From assembly GCA_022953095.1 (NCBI GenBank), contig JALJCR010000001.1, positions 434,001 to 498,000 on the forward strand: a stretch of DNA of 64,000 nucleotides. The letters are read 5' to 3'. The stretch comes from Qipengyuania sp. ABI-127-1. GTDB taxonomy: Bacteria; Pseudomonadota; Alphaproteobacteria; Sphingomonadales; Sphingomonadaceae. The notes beneath the pieces were generated by a model. The model was given only the letters and a program-made list of their open reading frames with translations, ran no database searches and was not told the origin of the DNA. Shown here piece by piece: positions 42,321 to 51,032 of this stretch (position 1 is the first letter of the stretch; each line of letters opens with the position of its first letter). Made by a program: the position numbers and the translations under genes.

Positions 42321-45068
42321 TCAGCCCAACCCAGCACCCATTGCCTGTGACTTTCCGGCTTCCGGAGTGCTCGCGGCCAGGGCAATCTGCTTTTCGCCCG
42401 CACGCTCATAGATCGCGCGAACGAGCCGGTCCTTATCGTCTGTGACAACCACCGCCTCGGCTTTGGCACGCGAAAGCGCGACATAGAGCATCTTCTGGTC
42501 GACCAGATTGGTGGAGCGGCTGTCGGCGTGGATCAGGACACGCTCGGCGGTCTGACCCTGTGCGGCGTGCGCTGTCTGGACATAGGCGTGACGCAGATGG
42601 GCGTCGCGAGGATCGGAGAGATCGAGATTCTGCTCACGTCCTTTGGCGAGCTTCACGGTTGCCCGGCCACGGTCAGTATCGATGCTGGTGACGGACCCGC
42701 CAAGGCCATTGATCCTTCCCGCTTCGCGGTCGTTGCGGGTGAACTGCAAGCGGTCGCCGGTCCGCAGCTCCATCGGCTTCGGCTCGAACACTTCGGCTTT
42801 GCCTGCACCCCATTGCCGCGGATGCCAGTCCAGCGACCGTCCATCGCGACCTTCGAGGGCAATGCGCCCGCGCTCGGGATCGACAGCTGCAATTGCGAAG
42901 CTTTCGCCCCGGCGCACGCCCTTGGCGGCATAGTCACGACTAAAGCGGACCACATCGCCGATGGCATAGCATGCTGCCTCGCGCGCTTCGGCACGGGTCA
43001 GGCCCTTCGCCACAAGCGCATCGAACCGCACGGCCTCCTGCGAAAGCTCGCCGCGCTCGGCCAGCTTTGTGCGGATCATACTGGTGAGCCTGTCGCGACC
43101 TTCACGCGATGGCTCGATGACCAGCGTTCGCGAGCGCTCTGCTGGCGAAAGGGCCAGATAGCGCCGGGCCATCGCCCCAAGGCGCGCCTCCGGCGTTGCA
43201 CCTTCGATCACCTTGCCGCCGCCCCGTTCCAGCGCGGCCAGCGCCTTGCCCGCATGGCCATCGATTGAGGCCATGACGGCTTCACGGGTCCCGGCATTGG
43301 TCTGCCGGACCACTTCGGCCAGCTTCGCGGTCGCCATCCCCGCTTGCTGCAACTGGGCAAATGCAGCCCCCGCACCTACCGATCCAAGCTGTTTCACGTC
43401 GCCAACCAGCACGAGCCGGGCTCCGACCTTCTCAGCACGTGTCATGAGTTTCGCCATGTCGTGGGCCGCGAGCATCGAGGCTTCATCGACAATCCAGACG
43501 GCATCTTTGCCCGCTGTTTTTGCCTCGGGCGCAAGCAAATGCCGAGCCACGGTATCGCCACGCAGGCCGAGCGCCTCGCCCAGCACAGTTGCTGCCGATG
43601 CGGTTGGCGCAAGCGCGGTAACCGCAAGTCCGTGACGCCGTGCTTCGCGGGCATAGGTTGCAAGCACGGTGGTGGTCTTGGCCGTACCGGCATAGCCCTG
43701 GACGGCAGCGATGCGGTCGCGCGAAGTGAGCAGGTCTGCGGTCGCGCGTTTCTGGTCTTCGGTCCAGACGTAGCCATAGCGCACCGATTGGCGCGCCGCG
43801 CGCTCGATCGTTCGTGCTGCTGCCACCTGACTTGCAAGCGATTGCGCCATGCCGCGCCCGGCTTCCTCCAGGCGCAGCATGGTTCGCTCGGTCTTGATGG
43901 CCTGCGGCGTCGTGAACCCCGCAAACTCCGCCCCGCGCTGGTCAAGGACGGTGCGTGGGACAAGCTCGCCGCGCTCTCCGGCCTCGGCGATCGCTGCGCT
44001 GACTGCACCGTGCCCGGCTTTGCCGAAGGCGAAGTCTCCTGCCTCGCGCGTCAGCGTGCTGGCCGAAAACACTGCCTGCCGCTCAGACAATTTGGCAGCG
44101 GCCCATGCCACAGCCTGCCGCGCCAGTAAGTCGGGACTAATGGTTGCTTCGCTGCTTTTGACCCGCTCCCTCGCCTCGGCAATCAGCTTGTCTCGCGCCG
44201 CCTTGTCGAACCCGCTGTCATTGGCAGTCGCCCGCCAGTCGGCGCGCAAGGTGCGATGATCCGCATTGGTCTTGACCTCGCGCGTATCGAGCGCGGCGAT
44301 CTGCTTTTCGGCGGCGCTCGCTTGCTCGCGGTTCGTGCCCCGCTCGGCGAGCCGGGCATCGATTGCTGCGGTGCGCTGGCTCAGTGCATCAATGGCCTTC
44401 TCTGGCACACCTGCGATCTCGAACAGCGAGTCTTTGCCCTTCTCTATCCGGTAACCCAGTGCGGCAACGCCGTGCGCCAACTCCTGCCGGTAGATCGCGC
44501 CGATCTCCTTTTGCAGCTGATAGAAGGCGCGCGGCTCAAGGCTGCGCCAGTTGCCATCCTTGTCCTGGGTTCCGTTAATGATCACGCCGTGGGTGTGCAG
44601 CTGCGGGTCCTGCGCCCGGCTCGTGGCATGGCGGAAGGTGGCGATGGCGAGGTTGCCGGTCGTCTCGCGCCGGACCTCGCCGTCCTGCCTGATCCGGGTT
44701 GCCGCCATGTGCTTCTCGACATGGGCGAGCGCCAGTTTCACCGCTGCGCCATGGGCCTTGATCAGCCGCTTGTCTCCGGCAACCTCGGCCATGATCGAGA
44801 CCGACTTGGGCGCGGACAGTGTGATGTCCCAGCCTGGCCGGTGTTCGACCTTGCCATCACGGGTGGTGCCAAGCTGCTGCCCAGCAATACGGCCTTCGAG
44901 CAATTCTGCGAACTTCTCGCGGTCGACCTCGCCTGACAGGCCCAGCTTCTCCGCTGCCTCACCAAACCATTCGGATGGTGCCATGCCGCCTTCGGCATAG
45001 TAGTCGTCGGCCTCGTAGTAGCTCGCGGCTTGACCGGCACTCGACAGCGCCGAGACCGATGCGACCAT
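42321..45068 (-). CDS. MobF-family relaxase/helicase (TrwC/TraA-like)
   Basis: A 915-aa conjugative relaxase that nicks the transfer origin and unwinds DNA. The N-terminal TrwC domain has tyrosines at SYYEADDYYAEGG (about 15-27), PGWDITLSAPKSVSIMAEVA, and the histidine triad in DPQLHTHGVIING (about 160). The helicase half has Walker A in VQGYAGTAKTTTV (about 455), Walker B IVDEASML, and QxR-type VYTAHAAQGQT-like YVQTAHAAQGQTAERV near the C-terminus. The start ATG at 45068 overlaps the coupling-protein stop. No oriT is identified. Confidence 0.93.
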   Translation of the reverse strand: MVASVSALSSAGQAASYYEADDYYAEGGMAPSEWFGEAAEKLGLSGEVDREKFAELLEGRIAGQQLGTTRDGKVEHRPGWDITLSAPKSVSIMAEVAGDKRLIKAHGAAVKLALAHVEKHMAATRIRQDGEVRRETTGNLAIATFRHATSRAQDPQLHTHGVIINGTQDKDGNWRSLEPRAFYQLQKEIGAIYRQELAHGVAALGYRIEKGKDSLFEIAGVPEKAIDALSQRTAAIDARLAERGTNREQASAAEKQIAALDTREVKTNADHRTLRADWRATANDSGFDKAARDKLIAEARERVKSSEATISPDLLARQAVAWAAAKLSERQAVFSASTLTREAGDFAFGKAGHGAVSAAIAEAGERGELVPRTVLDQRGAEFAGFTTPQAIKTERTMLRLEEAGRGMAQSLASQVAAARTIERAARQSVRYGYVWTEDQKRATADLLTSRDRIAAVQGYAGTAKTTTVLATYAREARRHGLAVTALAPTASAATVLGEALGLRGDTVARHLLAPEAKTAGKDAVWIVDEASMLAAHDMAKLMTRAEKVGARLVLVGDVKQLGSVGAGAAFAQLQQAGMATAKLAEVVRQTNAGTREAVMASIDGHAGKALAALERGGGKVIEGATPEARLGAMARRYLALSPAERSRTLVIEPSREGRDRLTSMIRTKLAERGELSQEAVRFDALVAKGLTRAEAREAACYAIGDVVRFSRDYAAKGVRRGESFAIAAVDPERGRIALEGRDGRSLDWHPRQWGAGKAEVFEPKPMELRTGDRLQFTRNDREAGRINGLGGSVTSIDTDRGRATVKLAKGREQNLDLSDPRDAHLRHAYVQTAHAAQGQTAERVLIHADSRSTNLVDQKMLYVALSRAKAEAVVVTDDKDRLVRAIYERAGEKQIALAASTPEAGKSQAMGAGLG

Positions 45069-46888
45069 CAGACGGGTCCTGGCTTCGCGTCGGGCTCGGC
45101 ACCTTTGACGATCTCGCTGACCCGGCTCCATAGCGTGCCCGCCGGATCGCCTGGCACGTAGGCAGGCTGACGAGGGTCGCCACGCCGGGTGATGTGATCG
45201 GCGGTGAGGCCGATGCGCGCGACCGGCAGGCCATCGGGGAGCAACAGATAGCCCTGATGCGGAGAGAGCCGCAATTCGCTTTCAAGTACGGCGGGACGGA
45301 ATTGTCGCTGGGTAGCGATGGTCGTGCGCGGCACTTCGCTGCCAATCGACAGCGTGTCGGTGGCAACGCGCAATTCTACCTCGCACTGGCCGATTGTCTC
45401 GCTCGCCCATTTGCGGGTTTCCTGATCGACGGTTTGCAGGAACAGCTTGGTATTACAGCAGGCGAGCATGGCCTCGGCGATGTTTGCACCGTAGCGATTG
45501 CGCATCTGCCCGAGCGCTTGAAAGGTGAGCACGATGGCCGCGCCGAACTTGCGTCCCTCTGGCAGCAGTCGGGCAAGGTTCTCGACGCGGGGAAGGTCGG
45601 CAAGCTCGTCGAGCACGAACCAGATGCGGCGGTCTGGCGACGGCGACAGACCCAGCACCGCACTCGCTGCGCATTCGAGCCAGCATGCCATGAGGGGCTT
45701 CGATGCTTCGAAGTAGTCTTCCTTGCGGGGCACGAAGATCCACGGCTTTGCACCCTCGCACTTGTCCAGCTTTGCGATGAAGTCTCGGAAGGCAAAGCGT
45801 TCTTCCCCTTCATCTTCGACCTTCAGGAACTGGATCAGGTTCGCCGCCTTGGCGAGCATGAAGAGCACGCTGCCAGTGGCGCGGTCGGCGTCGTTGGCAA
45901 AAGTGCGGGCGGACGACGTGTGCCCCAGCCACTCCTTCAACTGCTCCTTGTCCTTGACCTGCAAGGCTTCGAGCAGGGCTTCGAGGCTACAGTTCTTTTC
46001 CGCCCAGAGCGAGCGGATCATGTTGGCGACAAGAATGCGGCTGGTTTCCAACCAGACATCGTCATCCTGACTGCTTGTTTCGGAGACAAGCTGGCGCGCT
46101 ATTCGGTCTGCATCGGCGGGGTGCGATATCTCGTCGAAGGGCGTCCAGAAAGCACAGCGCGCATCGAAGGGATTAAGGATAATGTCGCCGCGCGCGGGGT
46201 TGTAATAGTGCGCGATGAACTCTCCGCTAGTGTCATAGACCAGCGCTGCTTCGCCGCGCCTCTCAATACCGTCGAGCATCTGGCGAAGTGCAGTGGTCTT
46301 GCCGCTACCGGTAGTGCCGAGAAAGGCAAAGTGGCGGGTCTCGATCCGGCGCGGAACGGGGACCGGACCGATGCGCAATGTATCCCTGCCACAGAGCAAA
46401 GTGGTTTGTGCGGCGACGTCCTCTTCATCCACCACACGGGTTCCACCAATGACCCGGTCGGCGAGCGTATCTTTGCCCTGAGCCGACATGGTGCGCTGGA
46501 GCACCCAGACCGTGAACAGGCCTATGGCAAAGCCGGTGGTTGCACCGCCAGCGATCACTTTGACGACCTGCCAGAAGGTATCGGTGAAGAGCGGCTCAGA
46601 GGCAAACCAAGCGGCGGAAACGGTCCAGCGTTGGCCTTCCATCGCAATGTTTATCTTTATGTCGCTGCCCCCTAAGGAACCGAGCAGGGTCAGCACGTTG
46701 GCCCACGCATACTGCACTGCTGTCGTTATCGCGGGGCCATGCAGTAAGAACTGTGGGGCGATGATCGCTCCGGTCGCTGCTGCACCAAGAGTGATCGTGG
46801 AAAAGAAGCGAAAACGCTGCTGCCAGTGCGCCATGCGCACCCGCCACAAGGCGTGCGCGCGGGTGACAAAATCGATGTTGGAATTCAT
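45068..46888 (-). CDS. traD: TraD-type conjugative coupling protein
   Basis: A 606-aa hexameric ATPase that links the relaxosome to a type IV secretion channel. Two N-terminal membrane segments (ITLGAAATGAIIAPQFLL, VIAGGATTGFAIGLFTVWVL) precede the TrwB/TraD ATPase: Walker A FLGTTGSGKTTALRQ (about 190), Walker B RIWFVLDELADLPR (about 420) and RxGAN-type arginine region. It belongs to an operon in the order RHH protein, traD, relaxase. No other tra/trb genes are in the window, so transfer would need a helper channel. Confidence 0.93.
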   Translation of the reverse strand: MNSNIDFVTRAHALWRVRMAHWQQRFRFFSTITLGAAATGAIIAPQFLLHGPAITTAVQYAWANVLTLLGSLGGSDIKINIAMEGQRWTVSAAWFASEPLFTDTFWQVVKVIAGGATTGFAIGLFTVWVLQRTMSAQGKDTLADRVIGGTRVVDEEDVAAQTTLLCGRDTLRIGPVPVPRRIETRHFAFLGTTGSGKTTALRQMLDGIERRGEAALVYDTSGEFIAHYYNPARGDIILNPFDARCAFWTPFDEISHPADADRIARQLVSETSSQDDDVWLETSRILVANMIRSLWAEKNCSLEALLEALQVKDKEQLKEWLGHTSSARTFANDADRATGSVLFMLAKAANLIQFLKVEDEGEERFAFRDFIAKLDKCEGAKPWIFVPRKEDYFEASKPLMACWLECAASAVLGLSPSPDRRIWFVLDELADLPRVENLARLLPEGRKFGAAIVLTFQALGQMRNRYGANIAEAMLACCNTKLFLQTVDQETRKWASETIGQCEVELRVATDTLSIGSEVPRTTIATQRQFRPAVLESELRLSPHQGYLLLPDGLPVARIGLTADHITRRGDPRQPAYVPGDPAGTLWSRVSEIVKGAEPDAKPGPV

Positions 46889-47259
46889 GGCTCAATCTCC
46901 AAGGCGAGCGAGCGCTGGCGCTCGAATGCGGCGCGCGCTTCGGCTGCTATTGTCTCGTCGGATTTCTTCGTTCCCAGCGCCGCATGGCGCGCGTAAGCGT
47001 AGGCCGCACATGCAGTAAACAGGGCCCGGTCGAGCACCCTTTCGACCTCGGCGAGGCGCTCCGAGATCGATCCGATCTCGCTCGCCAGTTCGGCTAGATC
47101 GGTCTCCTTGTCGGTGCCGTGAAGGACCGAAAGGAAGCCCGCGTCGATCACCTTCAGGAGCATCGCATACTCCGACAATCCACGCCGGTCGGCGATGCCG
47201 GACAGCGACCGTGCCTGCGAAGGATTGAGGCGGATGGTGCGCTTTATGTGGCTCGCCAT
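46885..47259 (-). CDS. Small mobilization protein (RHH-like)
   Basis: A 124-aa protein starting MASHIKRTIRLNPSQARSLS, a ribbon-helix-helix-like DNA-binding start, followed by helical charged segments (ASEIGSISERLAEVERVLDR). The strong ribosome site gggaggtgg precedes ATG 47259. Its stop overlaps the traD start by four bases. By position it should be the relaxosome accessory protein that binds the transfer origin. The family is not certain. Confidence 0.72.
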   Translation of the reverse strand: MASHIKRTIRLNPSQARSLSGIADRRGLSEYAMLLKVIDAGFLSVLHGTDKETDLAELASEIGSISERLAEVERVLDRALFTACAAYAYARHAALGTKKSDETIAAEARAAFERQRSLALEIEP

Positions 47260-47460
47260 CACCACCTCCCGCGCGCGCTCGAAGCGCGCTCCAGAAATGG
47301 CAGAATTGCGAGGGTCTGAACGCTTCGTTTCAGGGAGCGCGCTATCCGCGCGCTCCAGAAACCGCAGAAATCCTTGATGCACACGTGCGTGGGGTGTGTA
47401 TGAAAATTACGGGTCCGATACGCAGTATCGTGGCCCCTTCCATCTCCAGCTTTTCTCCGG

Positions 47461-47976
47461 TCAACTGGCATGGGCGTCTTGCTCCATGCTTGCCGTTGGA
47501 GGCGTCGCAGACAGGATCAGATTGCGGGCGATATCGTCGTCGAAATACCGTTCGCGGGACTGGCGGGAAGGCAACTGGCGCTCCGCCATATCAGGGCGTG
47601 TGAACCAGCGAAGCAGTGCGAGGTCGATCGCTGATCGAACGTCATCTGCGAGCAGGTTGGTCTCTTCTGGCGTGAGGTCAAGCCACCCGAATTCGGTGCG
47701 AAGCTGGCTGCCAAGCGGATACCCGGTCCCGTCTCGGCTCCTGTAAATCGGGCCCTCGACAGTGAGGCAACAGTCTTGCCCCTCAAACCGCTCGCGGACC
47801 GGGCGTTCGTACCAGAGCCAGGGATGCAATGTGTGGCGACGGGCGCGCCCATCGGCGTTGTCTTCAACGAGCAATTCGACGAGCTGGGCCGCGCGCTCTA
47901 CGTCATCGCTCGGAAGGCGACCGATCAGCCAGCCATGCTTCTGCAGGGCCGCGTTGATAAGGGAAAGGATGGACAT
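47461..47976 (-). CDS. Conserved hypothetical protein, 171 aa
   Basis: A soluble protein MSILSLINAALQKHGWLIGR...HPWLWYERPVRERFEGQDCC...EFGWLDLTPEETNLLADDVR. No family is recognised. The codon use matches neighbours, and it sits between AlpA (42 bp upstream) and the mobilization operon, so it probably shares a transcript with AlpA. A regulatory or entry-exclusion-type role is possible; nothing decides it. Confidence 0.65.
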   Translation of the reverse strand: MSILSLINAALQKHGWLIGRLPSDDVERAAQLVELLVEDNADGRARRHTLHPWLWYERPVRERFEGQDCCLTVEGPIYRSRDGTGYPLGSQLRTEFGWLDLTPEETNLLADDVRSAIDLALLRWFTRPDMAERQLPSRQSRERYFDDDIARNLILSATPPTASMEQDAHAS

Positions 47977-48018
47977 GGGGGAGATGCTTTCTGCGGGCCA
48001 TTGCCCGCCCAGGAGGGG

Positions 48019-48210
48019 TCAATAGCTGCGCAGGGGGAGGGCCTCGATCCACTCCTCGATGTCGGTGGAACGCCAGCGGATACGCCCGCCGCCAATGTCG
48101 ATGGGATGAGGAAAGGCACCTCGGCGGATGCGTCGCCAGATTGTTGTCCGGCTGCGAATGCCCGTGAGGCGCATGACCTCATGGCAGGTGAGTAATTCAG
48201 TATTCGGCAC
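48019..48210 (-). CDS. AlpA-family regulator/excisionase
   Basis: A 63-aa winged HTH of the AlpA/MerR-like type: LLTCHEVMRLTGIRSRTTIW, then RRIRRGAFPHPIDIGGGRIR and a DIEEWI end. AlpA proteins activate P4-type integrases or act as excisionases (recombination directionality factors). That fits the island, which carries P4-type integrases. A LexA-like box lies 167 bp upstream. Confidence 0.88.
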   Translation of the reverse strand: MPNTELLTCHEVMRLTGIRSRTTIWRRIRRGAFPHPIDIGGGRIRWRSTDIEEWIEALPLRSY

Positions 48211-48376
48211 GACAGACTCCTTTGCTTCAAGGTTCTGTCACCGAAGCCGTGTTCCCCCACGACGATGGGTTGTCCTTCAAATTGCCGTTGCGGACCGTGC
48301 GATCAGATGTTCAACTCAGCGCCACCAAGCTTCGGTGACGCGACAAACGCTATGCGAATCGCAATGATGTAGGAAA

Positions 48377-48391
48377 GAACAAAAATAGAAC
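48377..48391. promoter_or_regulatory. LexA-like SOS box 1
   Basis: GAAC-AAAAATA-GAAC (reverse strand GTTC-N7-GTTC) is the exact alphaproteobacterial LexA box, AT-rich in the middle as expected. It sits in the 347-bp gap between divergent alpA (48210) and the 48558 gene, equally far from both. Apart from this site nothing else is seen in the gap. Confidence 0.6.
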
Positions 48392-48557
48392 AAATGCCGT
48401 TCCGCATTGGCGGGTGGACGATGTTGGATCGCTATGGACAATCCGGGACTGAAAGAATTTTTGCCGCTGGTGTCCGCTTTCGGCCAATGCAGGTCCGAAT
48501 CGACGGTTCTGGTGCAACGGGAGACCGGTTTTCGCGCGAATCGCAGCTTGAGCCGAT

Positions 48558-49151
48558 ATGACAAGCAAACGCGCTTTCGCTTTGCACGTTGATGCGGACA
48601 TGCAAAGAAGGCGCGAAAATCTTTACACGTTAGCGGATTTGCGGATGCAGCAACTTCGGTCGGATAATGCCATCTGGGATGATGGCGAATGGATCAGCTG
48701 GGACGAAATCAACGAGCAAATCCAGTACAAGGAATGGCGGGCAAAATATCCCAATGCCGATCTGTCGCTGGTCTCGATATTCGAGAACCTGATCGGCACG
48801 GCTGAAGATTATCACCTTCACACAGGCAAGCACCTTCAGGTGTATGGCGATATCGGAGAGCTCTACGGGGCGATCACGCACGGCATAAAGCTGCACCGCA
48901 ACTACGCTCAAGGATCGGACGGACGGCTCGGCAATGACCTGGTCGAGGTCAAGACAATCACACCATTCAAGAGCAATGACCGGGTCACGCTGAACCTCAG
49001 ACGGAACTTCAGCATGGTCTTTCTGGTCAAGATCACCTCTGACTTCGAGGTTCGCGGGAAGCTCATTCCACGCAAGGCCTTGCCCCGTGTCAAGGGTGAC
49101 AAGCTGGTTCTTGAGTGGGCGGATATTGGGGCTGAGCGAGGGGAGCCCTAG
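48558..49151 (+). CDS. Nuclease-like protein, 197 aa
   Basis: No named family. The C-terminal part shows a restriction-like core: GDIGELYGAITHGIKLHRNY (helix with Glu), then GRLGNDLVEVKTITPFKSND, the D...E-x-K pattern, followed by basic residues. Similar cores occur in DUF6998-type and other PD-(D/E)XK proteins. The start at 48558 is assumed; MQRRREN at residue 15 is an alternative. It converges with the toxin gene (four-base overlap of stops). A defence or DNA-repair role is inferred from its site beside a toxin-antitoxin pair. Confidence 0.58.
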   Translation: MTSKRAFALHVDADMQRRRENLYTLADLRMQQLRSDNAIWDDGEWISWDEINEQIQYKEWRAKYPNADLSLVSIFENLIGTAEDYHLHTGKHLQVYGDIGELYGAITHGIKLHRNYAQGSDGRLGNDLVEVKTITPFKSNDRVTLNLRRNFSMVFLVKITSDFEVRGKLIPRKALPRVKGDKLVLEWADIGAERGEP

Positions 49152-49828
49152 GCGCCTAGCGTTGCACGCAACAGCTGCACTGTAATCGCCTGCGCTTCGT
49201 CAACCAAGTGACCGTTATGATCGCGGTACATGAGTTGCTTGATGATTGAGCTAGCGAACTCAGGCTTCATATTTTCCGCAGCTCGAAGGGCATTCGTACA
49301 TCGATCAACTCCACATTCCCGGAGGGCATTGATCACGTAGTCTTTGCCCAGCTTTTCGTTGGTAGCCGCGATATCGAACATATCGCGTGGCTGCATCGAT
49401 GCACCGCGATAGTAGACCTTCTTAGCAACTATCTCTGCCGCAGTTTCCTGCCGGATTGTTCGCCCCCGTAGCTCACTGACCTGTGATGGCTCTGGCGTAA
49501 TGTCGGCACAGCAAATGAAGTCGATTTCACCAATGTCCTCGAAGATCAGTTTGAGGGAACCTGCGCCGTCTGTTTTGTAGGTGTCTGGCATTCGATCGAG
49601 CTCAAACCCCTGCGTCTCGGGATTGAGGTAAGGGAGGAATTGGGGATCGGAAAGGAAGAGGTCGATGTCATGGCTCTCGCGATGATCGATCTGGAGCATC
49701 AATGCAGTCCCACCTCCGAACGACCAATCTGGCTCGCGGCCAACGGCTTCGGTGGTTCGCGCGATGATGTCGGATGCCAAATCAAATAGAAGCGGCCATT
49801 GGCTCGGCTGCTGTCGAGGCGAGATCAC
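49148..49828 (-). CDS. AbiEii/MenT-like nucleotidyltransferase toxin
   Basis: A 226-aa protein with the DNA polymerase-beta-type nucleotidyltransferase signature WSFGGGTALMLQIDHRESHD, followed by DLFLSD (GG(T/S)-x9-16-DxDL/D). This is the AbiEii/AbiGii toxin fold; relatives (MenT) transfer nucleotides to tRNA and stop translation. The start is set at GTG 49828, directly after the antitoxin stop, because the 49906 start would overlap it. The later acid in INFICC-like IDFICCADI is the third catalytic position. The partner is not the usual AbiEi winged-helix antitoxin but a small 87-aa protein. Confidence 0.82.
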   Translation of the reverse strand: MISPRQQPSQWPLLFDLASDIIARTTEAVGREPDWSFGGGTALMLQIDHRESHDIDLFLSDPQFLPYLNPETQGFELDRMPDTYKTDGAGSLKLIFEDIGEIDFICCADITPEPSQVSELRGRTIRQETAAEIVAKKVYYRGASMQPRDMFDIAATNEKLGKDYVINALRECGVDRCTNALRAAENMKPEFASSIIKQLMYRDHNGHLVDEAQAITVQLLRATLGA

Positions 49829-49832
49829 TTTC

Positions 49833-50096
49833 TCAGGCTGCCAGAGGCAGCGAGTACCCAGCCATCTTGGAAAACTGGCCAGCGACAGCTTTCGCCATAT
49901 CCTCATTGACCTTCATTTCAGCCATGAAGGCTTTCTGGATCGCTGGTGCCACTTCCGAGAAGAAAGCGAAGACGCTGGCGTCACACGTTTCCACACTCGA
50001 TGGGTCAGCGATGAGCGCAGCGAGTTGATGAGCGGAATGGTTCGCCCCATAGGGGGCGTTCACCGTTGCCAGAACCTGTGCAGTTAGGTTGCTCAT
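49833..50096 (-). CDS. Small protein, probable antitoxin of the AbiEii-like toxin
   Basis: An 87-aa protein (MSNLTAQVLATVNAPYGAN... ending AVAGQFSKMAGYSLPLAA), mostly helical, with no visible HTH or AbiEi domain. It stands first in a two-gene operon, four bases before the toxin start, which is the standard place for an antitoxin. It has a strong promoter (50128-50156) with palindromes beyond. The lack of an obvious DNA-binding motif leaves open who regulates the operators. Confidence 0.62.
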   Translation of the reverse strand: MSNLTAQVLATVNAPYGANHSAHQLAALIADPSSVETCDASVFAFFSEVAPAIQKAFMAEMKVNEDMAKAVAGQFSKMAGYSLPLAA

Positions 50097-50127
50097 CTTA
50101 AACCTGCGGAATCGATCTCAGGGTGAG

Positions 50128-50156
50128 AATATACGCTTCATGCGTTAGCAAAACAA
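50128..50156 (-). promoter_or_regulatory. Sigma-70-type promoter of the toxin-antitoxin operon
   Basis: Reverse strand -35 TTGTTT (50156-50151), spacer 17 bp, -10 TATATT (50133-50128), about 25-30 bp before the antitoxin ATG. Both hexamers are close to consensus, and the surrounding AT-rich DNA stands out from the GC-rich neighbours. Confidence 0.65.
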
Positions 50157-50158
50157 GA

Positions 50159-50179
50159 ATGTTCGAACATAGGAAGAAC
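50159..50179. promoter_or_regulatory. Palindrome overlapping LexA-like SOS box 2
   Basis: ATGTTCGAACAT (50159-50170) is a perfect 12-bp palindrome immediately upstream of the -35 box. Overlapping it, GAAC-ATAGGAA-GAAC (50165-50179) matches the LexA box GTTC-N7-GTTC on the reverse strand. Either could control the operon. Confidence 0.55.
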
Positions 50180-50198
50180 GCAGAGGGCCAATCCGCGA

Positions 50199-50239
50199 TT
50201 TATCCCGCATTTTTCAAAAATCGCGTTTTGCGGGATAAA
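50199..50239. promoter_or_regulatory. 11-bp inverted repeat near toxin-antitoxin promoter
   Basis: TTTATCCCGCA (50199-50209) and its exact inverse TGCGGGATAAA (50229-50239) flank a 19-base AT-rich loop. It is about 45-85 bp upstream of the promoter and 60 bp beyond the end of the SNase gene. It may be an operator, or a bidirectional terminator; the two T/A-rich flanks fit the latter too. Confidence 0.5.
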
Positions 50240-50297
50240 AGCCCCTCGATTGCAGACGCGCTCGGACATCGCTGCGATCCCTTAGAGCTCACTCCAG

Positions 50298-51032
50298 TCA
50301 TCCATTCAAATTGCGTGAGTGACGGCACCTCGGAAAATTCGAGCATCCAAGGAAAGTCCCGAAACGTCCGCTCTTCTCAACCAACTGACCATCGCAGCCT
50401 TCCATCGGACACGAGATTGCTGCCTCAGGGGCGTCGAAGAGAGGCGTTTGGGGAGCAGGCTTCGGTTTCGCCCGACGAGTCCGGTAGCGCTGCTTTTTGA
50501 ATTCCCACGGATGAACGTTGTCGTCATTTGCCCAGATGCCGCGTCGATTTCGCTGAGCATCGTCAAGCGCCTCGAAGTAGCTTTCATCGGGTCCATAGCG
50601 ATCGAGTACCCATGCCCATCCATTGAGGATCATTTCCAATTCGATGTTGCGGTGAGATGGTGCAGTCAGTCCACGAATGAACTGTCCGAGCTGGGAAGCC
50701 GCACTGCTGGCACCATTGCTCTGATCCATCTGCAAGTAAGGCACGGCTACGATCCGCTTGTGGCGATCGACAATGCCGCCAGTGTCCATCTTTATCAGAA
50801 TGGCCAGATCGACATGCCTTCCGCCAATGAGCGATTGAAGGAAATCACGCGCTTCGATGCCGCCAGGCTGCTCCATCTCCGGCGCGTCGATGAACCCCAG
50901 CCTGATGGTCACTTCAAGGCTTGCTCCCCGTCGTGGGTTGTCGATACGGGTCAGGAAGCCATCGCCGTCAAAGACCTTTAGGACAGGCACCCGAATGGTT
51001 TCGGAACCGGGATCTTCGGGTGCGATAAGCAA
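50298..51032 (-). CDS. SNase-like nuclease with C-terminal topoisomerase zinc ribbon
   Basis: A 244-aa protein. Residues 10-160 are a staphylococcal-nuclease OB fold (VLKVFDGDGFLTRI, RLGFIDAPEMEQPGGIEARD with a catalytic Glu/Arg region, and a late RRGIWANDD). Residues 205-244 form a topoisomerase-type zinc ribbon (CPMEGCDGQLVEKSGRFGTF, LGCSNFPRCRHS; four cysteines). The fusion suggests recognition of single-stranded or nicked DNA. The start is TTG at 51032, preceded by gaggagg. No signal peptide is seen, so it acts in the cytoplasm. Confidence 0.86.
   Translation of the reverse strand: MLIAPEDPGSETIRVPVLKVFDGDGFLTRIDNPRRGASLEVTIRLGFIDAPEMEQPGGIEARDFLQSLIGGRHVDLAILIKMDTGGIVDRHKRIVAVPYLQMDQSNGASSAASQLGQFIRGLTAPSHRNIELEMILNGWAWVLDRYGPDESYFEALDDAQRNRRGIWANDDNVHPWEFKKQRYRTRRAKPKPAPQTPLFDAPEAAISCPMEGCDGQLVEKSGRFGTFLGCSNFPRCRHSRNLNG

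Noticed and set aside
47385-47746. Forward frames in the gap and antisense to the 171-aa gene
   Set aside because: They lack a ribosome site and shadow the reverse-strand gene.
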